From: Carettochelys insculpta | Taxonomy: Eukaryota; Chordata; Testudines; Carettochelyidae | Direction: 5' to 3' | Assembly (NCBI RefSeq): GCF_033958435.1 | Contig: NC_134137.1 | Coordinates: 60,776,001-60,840,000 of the forward strand | Length of the DNA: 64,000 nt | In this document: positions 57,060-64,000 of the stretch, piece by piece | Layout of the letters: the number at the start of each line of letters is the position of its first letter | How positions within the stretch are numbered: position 1 is the first letter of the stretch | Translations under genes and position numbers: made by a program | The notes under the pieces: model-generated | Seen by the model: the letters and a program-made list of their open reading frames with translations, nothing else | What the model was told of the DNA's origin: nothing | The model's database searches: none

Positions 57060-58085
57060 TGAGGGTGCAATCCATTCCCTCGTCCAAGTAATTAATAAAG
57101 ATGTTGAACAATACCAGCCACTAGAACCAGTCCTTGGGGCACTCTGCTTGAAACCAGATGCCAACCAGACCTTGAACCATTGATCACACTACCCATTGTA
57201 ACTGGCTATCTAGCCAGCTTTCTATCCACGTTACAGTCCATTTATCCAGGCCATACTTCTTTAACGTATGGGCAAGAATATTATGGGAGACCGTATCAAA
57301 AGCTTTGCTAAATTCAAGGGATATTACATCCATTGACTTTCCCATGTCCACAGAGCCAGTTACCTTATCATAGAAGCTAATCACATTGGTCAGGCATGAC
57401 TTGCTCTTGGTGAATCCATGTTGAATACTCCTGATCACTTTCCTCTCTAAATGCTGCAAAATGGGTTCCTTGAGGATTCTGTCCATAATTTTTCAGGGGA
57501 CTGAGGTAAGAATTACTCGTCTGTAGTTCCCTGGATTGTCCTTTTTTTTTCCTTTGTTTAAAGATGGGCACTACATTTGCCTTTTTGCAGTCATCCAGGA
57601 CCTCTCCTGATGGCTGTGATCTTTTCAAAGATAACAGCCCAAAGCTCTACAATGACAGTTGCCAATGCCCTCAGTACCCTTGGATTCATTAAATTCAGGC
57701 CCATAGATTTTTGTATGTCTGGCTTTTCTAAATAGCTCTTAACCTGTTATTTCCTCGCCAAGAACTGGCCACCTCCTTCCCATACTGCATTGCCTGGTGC
57801 AGTAGTCTGGGAGCTGACCTTGTCCAGACTACCTGGCTACTTCTCTTACTATTCATCATGCAAGGCACTACATTTAGCCATTTGGAATGGAGATCCATCA
57901 ACTATGTGAAAACATCACCTAATAAATTATATTCTTCACTTTTAAAGTGCTACATGACAGCTTTTTTGTTTTGTACATGAAGACAGAGGCAAAAGAAGCA
58001 TTGAGTACTTCAGCTTTTCCCACATCACCTGTGTTCAAGAGGCCTTTGCATTTCCCCACCTTACCTCTTCCACATGTAGCTGATG
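57060..58085 (-). mobile_element. CR1 LINE fragment on the minus strand (RT region)
   Basis: Minus-strand frame 57,184-57,486 reads QHGFTKSKSCLTNVISFYDK, then MDVISLEFSKAFDTVSHNIL and LDKWTVTWIESWLDSQLQWV, the CR1 reverse transcriptase core. The frame 57,377-57,628 gives VVPIFKQRKKKGQSRELQ. The right part continues into upstream CR1 sequence up to about 58,085, interrupted at 57,893-57,975 by a Penelope-like fragment. There are multiple frameshifts; it is dead. Confidence 0.85.
57893..57975 (+). mobile_element. Penelope-like fragment inside CR1
   Basis: CATCACCTAATAAATTATAT, TTCACTTTTAAAGTGCTAC, ATGACAGCTTTTTTGTTTTG. It is nearly collinear with 17,120-17,175 (CTCACCTAATAAATTATTTT ... GACTGCTTTTTTGTTTTG). 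CR1-type sequence resumes after it (GAAGACAGAGGCAAAAGAAG), so this is a nested insertion younger than the CR1. Confidence 0.6.
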
Positions 58086-58664
58086 TATAATATTTTGACA
58101 AGATTAAAGGAAGGAAGGATACCCAATTGTATTATTGCATAGATTATAGTAGTTGAAGGTGAGAAGTAGGATTTTGAAGCACTTTGCCTGTAAATTGTTC
58201 TTTAGAATGTGTGGGTCTGTTGTCTTTCATCAGGAAAATAATGAAAAATTTTCTTACGCTGTCCTTCTCACAAAGGAAGTTTCAAAAATAGCTATGATTT
58301 GAATGCCACAAAGATGTCTTTTGGACTTTTCTATACAATTAAATATGACATTTCAAGAGCTTGAATTGTTTTCAATAAGAGAAAAAATGTTACTTGAAGT
58401 TTTGCTTGAAAGTAGTTCATAGGTCTACTTGGATACCTGTAATAAAGTAAAACCAGTATTTTTGTGGCATCATACTCACCTTAAGAGTTGAGATTTTATT
58501 TGTTTTGGTTTTGTAATTGATGTTATAAAAAGGTAACGTTAAACAGAGAAGAAATTAACAGGAATTTGGAAATGCTGTGTACCTACTTTTATGGAATACA
58601 TTAATTGTGTCCCTTATGATTAACCTGATAAGATTGCTTGTCCATTTCTGAGTGTCTTCAATTT

Positions 58665-59540
58665 TCAGATCTGGTTTTATGTGTCTCGAAGATGATAGTT
58701 TCAAAGGCCCAAAGGGACCATTGTGATCAAGTGTGTCCTTCTGTATAGAACAGGTTAAAGAACTGCTCCATAATAATTCCTAGGACATGTCTTTTAGAAA
58801 ATCATCTAGTCTTGATTTTAAAATGTTCAGTAATGGAGCATCTGCCACAACCCTCGGTAAATTATTCCAAAGGTTAATTACTCTCACTGTTAAAAACACA
58901 TGCATTATTTCCAATCTGAATTTGTCTGGCTTCACCTTCCAGTCATTGGTTTGTGTTATACCTTTCTTCTAGAATGAAGAGCCCTTTATTAAATATTTAT
59001 TCCCCCATAGGTATTTGTAAACTGTGATTAAGTCATTCCTTAACCCTCTCTTTGTTAAGTTAAATTGGTAAAGCTCCTTATGTCTGTGACTGTAAGGCAT
59101 GTTTTCTAATCCTCTTATTGTTCTCATGGCTATGCTCTGAACCTTCTCCAGTTTATCCACATTCTTGTATTATGGGCACTGGAATTGGACACAGTAGTCC
59201 AGCAATGGTTGCACCAACGTCAAATAACTTCTACTCAAGTTTTCCCTGTTTGTGATCCCAGGTTTTCATTCATCCTTTTGGCCTCTGCATCACACTGGGA
59301 GATCACATTCCGATGGTTTTTCACTTATGTCAGTCTATCCTTGTCCCCAAATCTTCTTCATAGTTCCTGTAAGCCTGGGCTACAGTCTTTGTTCCCAGAT
59401 GTGTAAATTTACGGTTAGCTGTCTTAAAGTAGTTTGCTTGTGCCCAGTTTGCCAAGAGACCTAGATAGATCTGAATCAGTGACCTGACCTCTTCATTATT
59501 TACCATTCCCAATTTTTGTTATCTTTGTTCAGCTTTATCA
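58665..59540 (-). mobile_element. CR1 LINE 3' part on the minus strand
   Basis: Minus-strand frame 58,969-59,160 reads LDKLEKVQSIAMRTIRGLEN, MPYSHRHKELYQFNLTKRGL and RNDLITVYKYLWG, the C-terminal end of CR1 pol. The left end (GGCCCAAAGGGACCATTGTG, 58,708) is the CR1 3' untranslated part. The right side to about 59,540 continues upstream coding with frameshifts. It is separate from, or rearranged relative to, the fragment at 57,060. Confidence 0.85.
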
Positions 59541-59917
59541 GAAGCGATTTTGTATTCTTACCAGTCACACAAAAAGATATTAACTATAGTAGGATAATCC
59601 ACCCCAGTTACAAGTCACTGACCTTCCCTGATCTCTTGAGTTAACAGTTAAAATATTTAGCTTTTACTTTCTGAATATACTTACTCTAAATTGAGATTTG
59701 CTGCCTGCCTCTACCCAGCAGCTGTTCTGGGTTCACTAAGATGAAATATTAAGTAAAAGGGTTTGTATTTCTTTGTTTCAGAGACATGCTAAAAGATATT
59801 AAGGGACACTTTTTGAAAATGCTTTTATATTGTTTCAGAGTAAGAATTAGTATGAGTAGATCTTGTGTTTGTGGTGCAGACCTGCACTTAGCAGCTGAAT
59901 GTTTATTTTCTGTTTAG

Positions 59918-60070
59918 CCACCTCGCACATCTCACCCTGTAGTGAAGTTCTCCTGCACTGACTGTGAGCCAATGGTCATTGACAAACTACCTTTTGATAA
60001 ATATGAGTTAGAACCTTCACCATTGACACAGTTTATCCTGGAAAGGAAATCTCCTCAGACCTGCTGGCAG
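59918..60070 (+). CDS. INTS6: INTS6-type gene, internal exon with GC donor
   Basis: Acceptor TTTATTTTCTGTTTAG. It starts and ends in phase 0, 51 residues: PPRTSHPVVKFSCTDCEPMV, IDKLPFDKYELEPSPLTQFI, LERKSPQTCWQ. The donor after CAG is GCAAGT (60,071-60,076), the well-known minor GC-AG class with otherwise perfect U1 complementarity. The reading joins in frame to the next exon (CWQ|VYVSNSAKYSE), so the GC donor is required. The VKFSCTDCEP and FILERKSPQ variants fit what I recall of human INTS6. Confidence 0.95.
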
Positions 60071-60259
60071 GCAAGTTGCATATATGCTAACTGAAGAATT
60101 GTTATCTGAGAAACTGTATTCTGCAAATAACTTGCAGTGAAATCCTAATGGTGTGTGTTGATTTACTGTAAACTTACTGACATCACACCTTTAACTTCTC
60201 AGATTTTAAAAATGCATATGTATAACATGAATGTATAACATGATCTCTTCTTATTGTAG

Positions 60260-60392
60260 GTATACGTGAGCAATAGTGCAAAATATAGTGAACTTGGCCA
60301 TCCTTTTGGTTACTTGAAAGCCAGTACAGCACTGAGTTGTGTGAATCTGTTTGTGATGCCTTACAATTATCCAGTCCTCCTTCCCCTCTTAG
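60260..60392 (+). CDS. INTS6: INTS6-type gene, internal exon
   Basis: Acceptor TTCTTATTGTAG, donor GTAGGT. It starts in phase 0 and ends with the first base of Asp. It encodes VYVSNSAKYSELGHPFGYLK then ASTALSCVNLFVMPYNYPVL and LPLL. The upstream intron is just 189 bp. The sequence is nearly identical to mammalian orthologues, so strong constraint is evident. Confidence 0.95.
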
Positions 60393-60946
60393 GTAGGTAA
60401 ATACTGCTTTCCCAAATTCTTTGATGTAGGTAGATGGAAAATTTGTTTTAGCTCAGTTTTTTTTGTGTTACTAATGCTACTGTTAATAATCATGAGCCTA
60501 TATAAATCCGAAACATTAAGAATATAATATTGCTACTGTGAAGATGTCATTTTTGGTGTCTACTGTGTTCATGATTTACTTATCAAAAAATTACTACCAT
60601 TCCTGGATCAGAGTATAATTTTGTTGATTTCTGAAAATGAGTGTTTATTGTTTAGATATTTTTCTTTCTTTCTATTATGCTGTGGTTGCAGCTGTATTTT
60701 CCCCCGCTGCTGCAAAGGCACGCTTTTCCTATTCCTGTGGATAATGAATGAGATTTTATAAACACATTACAAGATTCTGCCTACCTTCCACACCTAATGA
60801 ATCACATCCAGTAGCAATTAGCTCTAACTAAGGCTTAGTGCAGTAGGACAAACCTTTAGAAAAAAGTTCTTAGAAAATGCGTGACAAGTGATGTCTTAGG
60901 TTTAGAAACATACCTCTCATTTAACTTTGTTCATGTAACTTCTTAG

Positions 60947-61041
60947 ACGACTTATTCAAAGTACACAAGGCAAAGCCAACCTTAAAATGGCGGCAGTCAT
61001 TTGAAAGCTATTTGAAGACAATGCCTCCTTACTATTTAGGG
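60947..61041 (+). CDS. INTS6: INTS6-type gene, internal exon
   Basis: Acceptor TGTAACTTCTTAG, donor GTAAGA. It completes Asp (G|AC) and encodes DDLFKVHKAKPTLKWRQSFE then SYLKTMPPYYLG, ending in phase 0. The chain YNYPVLLPLL-DDLFKVHK across the junction is a hallmark of the family. Confidence 0.95.
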
Positions 61042-61361
61042 GTAAGATGATTTATTATACGTGTGTTTTCAATTTTTTTCTCTATCCTATAATTTATCGT
61101 GAACTTGTATCTTCTGTTATTAGCTTATTCTATTCACTATCTTCTGAATTATGTTTTATAATATAATTAGGATATTCTGAACATAAGAATAAAAGGTTAC
61201 TATGCACAAATTTAGGATTTCACGTTTATGGCACCATGTATGCCCTAGAAGAATAACTTCCCTAAAATTTACATTAACGTCTTGGCTTTTCTCTTTAACT
61301 TTAATGTTATAAACACTAGATAGATCTACTGTTTGAACTATACCTCCTCAAAGGCTTAATA
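61042..61361. other. Intron, left of a pogo-like MITE
   Basis: Ordinary AT-rich intron sequence between the donor at 61,042 and the MITE; nothing else seen. Confidence 0.5.
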
Positions 61362-61688
61362 CAGTAAACTCTTTTGTATCCAGCAGCCCCGGGACCTGAA
61401 AGTTGCCAGATATTAAAATATTCTGGGTAATATAGAGGTATACCTAGCAGTGCGTAACACTAAAGAAAAGCAAGATTAGATATTAGGAAACAAAAACATA
61501 TGCAGAGAACTTTATTTACCAATAACAGTAGTATTGTACACTGTAACGTATACTGCATTTGTTGTATTTAATTTTTACTTTCACTATACTGTACTTATGG
61601 AAAACATAATTAAAATTTACTTATGGTTAAAATGCTGGTTATTTGAGAGTTCTAGATAATAGAATGCTGGATATGAAAGACTTTACTG
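61362..61688. mobile_element. Pogo/Tigger-like MITE with TA target duplication
   Basis: Terminal inverted repeats of about 24 bp: left CAGTAAACTCTTTTGTATCC followed by AGCA, right (reverse complement) CAGTAAAGTCTTTCATATCC followed by AGCA, with 4 mismatches. Each end is bordered by TA (61,360-61,361 and 61,689-61,690). The size (327 bp) and CAGTAAA ends fit non-autonomous Tc1/mariner, pogo-group elements. It lies within the intron between exons 60,947 and 61,850. No coding. Confidence 0.8.
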
Positions 61689-61849
61689 TAATTCTGCATT
61701 AATGGTGCAACACATAAAAGAAAAGTTTTGTTTCCTTAAGGTGTTACAAATTCACTTTGAAATGAATTTAATAGTCATCATGTGCTTTAAACTCTTGTTT
61801 CATACTTGAGGATACAAGTCTACAAGAGTATGTGTATTACCTGTTTCAG

Positions 61850-61960
61850 CCTTTGAAGAAAGCTGTGAGAATGATGGGAGCACCTAACCTTATAGCAGAC
61901 AGCATGGAATATGGACTTAGTTACAGTGTCATTGCATACCTCAAAAAGTTGAGTCAACAG
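61850..61960 (+). CDS. INTS6: INTS6-type gene, internal exon
   Basis: Acceptor TTACCTGTTTCAG, donor GTAATG. Phase 0 at both ends, 37 residues: PLKKAVRMMGAPNLIADSME then YGLSYSVIAYLKKLSQQ. The ADSMEYGLSYS variant agrees with what I recall of INTS6 and not with the SDNLDCGLSYS form I associate with the paralogue, though that memory cannot be checked here. Confidence 0.95.
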
Positions 61961-63923
61961 GTAATGTTAATGCAAAAGAGCAGTGAAAAATGAAAACTAA
62001 AATTGTTAAACACTGTTAGTCTGACATTAGCATAACTTGAAAATATCTCCAAACCATATTGGTTACCATAGTAAAGAAACAAGAAACCTCAAGTTATCTG
62101 AATTCCTACACATGGGTACTGTAGTACACCTGCTGTTTTGTGAATTAAGTTAAACTGTAAATATACACTGAAATATGACTGGATAACTCAAGGTATATAG
62201 TAGGCAAGTAGCATTTTCTTATGGGCCAACTTGAATATATTTGAGGTTAAAAATGTAGTCCTTTCTGTTCTGATTGGGTTATAAAAATCATATACATGAT
62301 TACATGACATCACAGATTTGTGCCTATGTGTTGTTGGGCCAAAATGTAGCCACCTTTCCTATTTGGCCTATGGTTTGTGAAGTATTTCATGATCCAGGAA
62401 AAATGGAAGATATTACATATAAAACATAGTGTCTTTAATCCCTACTGAAGTGCTTTCTTACAAATGAAACTGTCACAGAACAAACAAGATTACACAGCAA
62501 GTCACTGGCAATGATGGAGAATAAGAGCCCACATCTCCTGGCTAGTTTCCTCCTTCAGCAGCAAAAAAAAAAAAAAACTTTTTTAGATAAAGATAAATTG
62601 AGTAGCTGCGACACAAAAGGATTCAGAGATGCAAGTATTAAGTACTTTGTGTGTTAAAACTTCATAAACTAAGTTTAAAAACCTTCAATAGAAATCTTAT
62701 TTATACTCCTAAAAGATATCCAGTGGAAATCAATGATGAATCGTACTAAATTATGTGGTCATATATATACATATCACACAGAACTAGAAGAGACCTTGAG
62801 AGGTCATCAAATCCAGTCCCCTGCGCTCACAGCATGACCTGTGGCCATCCTTCACAGATTTGTTTTTTAAAATCTCTTTGCCCTCCAGATTCCTAAGTGG
62901 TCTCCTCAAGCATTAAATTCACAACCCTGATTTTAGCAGATAAGTGGTCTAACCACTGAGCTATCATCTTGCTCAAATGTCGGCAGAATATGTAAATCCA
63001 TGGATTTATGCAACTTTTGTCTCAAGATGCCTAAAATACATTGTTCTCCAGTATGTTATAGCTACAGTAGAGTTTACAGCAATAATTCTTAAAATGTTTT
63101 TCCTTTGAAAGATTGTAGCTTTTTGAGAGATTTATGTTCTTAAAATGTGAAAAAACGTGATCTTTAAGTGTGGAAGGAACTTTTTAAGTGAAATCTCTAA
63201 ATATTATACGACAGTCAGATGTTCTCAAATGCTTTTTAGCTAGCTCATTGTTTGATTGTATACTGCCAAACTACTAGTGTTACCTTTTAGAGCACACTTG
63301 ATTTTGGGACATACTGGTCAAATGAAAAATTACTGGCCAAGGGCAACTGGCTGGAGGAAAAATCAAAAAATTTCTCTATGTTCATTAAGTATTTTTGGAG
63401 TTAAACTGTCTCTTCTTGCTTTAATCTCATGTTTTTCCTGTCTTCTATTGACTTTTTTTTAAAAAAAGAAATTGATACGTTCATATCACTCCATAATAAA
63501 CACAGCTAAATGAGATGAGTTACGTTGTGAGACTTTTCATAAAACTTCAGCTGTTCTCAGAGAAAAGTGAAATCTGTAAGCACATGCAGAAATTGTGGCA
63601 CAGTTTTCCAAAAATCCTAATCATGGCATTTTTATGAAAATAAAAGCATTGCATGCATATTGGTGCTTAGAAACTATGATAATGGGCACCCTAGAAATAC
63701 CTGGAAGAGCTAGACACAAACTATTTACCATATTCTAATAATTTAAAATTGTATTAGTATATTCAGCAAATTACCTTAAACACTCATACACGTTATATTC
63801 TTCATAGTGTATTAACACATTGCCAACTCTTCTAGGTAAGAATTAGAAATGAATTTAATATTCTGACTAATCCTTTTTAAGAGTATATTATCAATTTTAT
63901 TTATTTATTTATTTCAAATTAAG
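61961..63923. other. Intron with a CR1 tail
   Basis: AT-rich 1.96-kb intron. Apart from the CR1 piece at 62,765-62,985, an A run at 62,562-62,576 and an A/T tract at 63,451-63,468, nothing was recognised. Confidence 0.55.
62765..62985 (-). mobile_element. CR1 3'-end fragment (minus strand)
   Basis: AGAACTAGAAGAGACCTTGA, GAGGTCATCAAATCCAGTCC, CCTGCGCTCACAGC, and near the right end GTGGTCTAACCACTGAGCTA. This is the reverse-strand 3' end of a sauropsid CR1. No coding left. Confidence 0.7.
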
Positions 63924-64000
63924 GCCAAAATAGAGTCCGATAGAGTCATTGGCTCTGTAGGCAAAAAGGTAGCGCAAGAGACTGGAATTAAGGTCAGAAG
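63924..64000 (+). CDS. INTS6: INTS6-type gene, exon cut by the window end
   Basis: Acceptor ATTTCAAATTAAG. Phase 0 start: AKIESDRVIGSVGKKVAQET then GIKVR, running off the window in phase 2 after 77 bases. It joins perfectly to LKKLSQQ of the previous exon. The acceptor has a poor pyrimidine tract next to AG (AAATTA), with the T-rich stretch 20-30 bases further upstream. Later exons lie outside the window. Confidence 0.93.

Noticed and set aside
1..64000. Retroviral or gypsy-type LTR elements as the source of the RT/RNase H frames
   Set aside because: The pol frames have DIRS-type blocks (PFGLS.APRVF, MDDWL), tyrosine recombinase follows instead of a DDE integrase, and the termini are inverted rather than direct repeats.
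25910..64000. A processed pseudogene of INTS6 rather than the gene
   Set aside because: The exons are separated by introns with splice sites and consistent phases, and contain no stops or frameshifts.
59918..64000. Calling the gene INTS6L with certainty
   Set aside because: The paralogues are too alike. Variable residues such as VKFSCTDCEP and ADSMEYGLSYS fit my recollection of INTS6 better, but this needs an alignment to settle.
1..64000. CRISPR arrays, operons, phage or other prokaryotic systems
   Set aside because: No regularly spaced direct repeats and no prokaryotic gene density; spliced exons and vertebrate transposons identify a eukaryotic genome.

Overview
This is a window of vertebrate nuclear DNA, most likely from a turtle. 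It contains the middle exons of one conserved protein-coding gene, set in long introns full of transposable elements. Nine exons on the + strand (25,910 to the window end) encode about 374 contiguous residues of Integrator complex subunit 6 (INTS6, or its close paralogue INTS6L). Each has splice sites and intron phases that join in frame. No first exon, promoter, RNA gene, CRISPR array or bacterial-type feature was found. The turtle assignment is an inference from the repeats: CR1 LINEs, DIRS elements, Penelope-like palindromes and hAT/pogo/Harbinger-type MITEs as typically seen in turtle genomes. A crocodilian cannot be excluded from sequence alone.

Layout. 1-25,909 is the intron before the first visible exon. 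It holds a near-complete but inactivated DIRS retrotransposon (1,421-8,131) carrying a Penelope-like insertion (6,375-6,581) and a hAT insertion (7,041-7,794). It also holds four more hAT MITEs, a full-length APE-type LINE (12,632-16,580), an old LINE 3' remnant (17,880-18,215) and an antisense 5'-truncated LINE (19,499-22,248). The intron 26,000-38,422 holds a third LINE copy with an almost intact reverse transcriptase (28,176-30,437) and a DIRS relic (31,790-37,440). The intron 38,607-49,149 holds two DIRS copies (38,825-43,290 and 44,424-47,925) and a large palindromic MITE complex (48,175-48,960). The intron 50,070-59,917 holds DIRS fragments, Penelope-like palindromes and two antisense CR1 pieces. 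The last 4 kb is exon-dense, with a pogo-like MITE (61,362-61,688) and a CR1 tail (62,765-62,985).

The host exons are clean and under evident coding constraint; the transposon reading frames are nearly all broken. The observations most worth following are: a frame-preserving 47-nt patch in the full-length LINE that matches a hAT/target-site junction 5.1 kb upstream; six DIRS traces all in host-gene sense; Penelope-like palindromes whose hairpin resembles a hammerhead ribozyme core with compensatory changes; a GC-AG intron in the host gene; and nested insertions with exact target-site duplications that allow relative dating.
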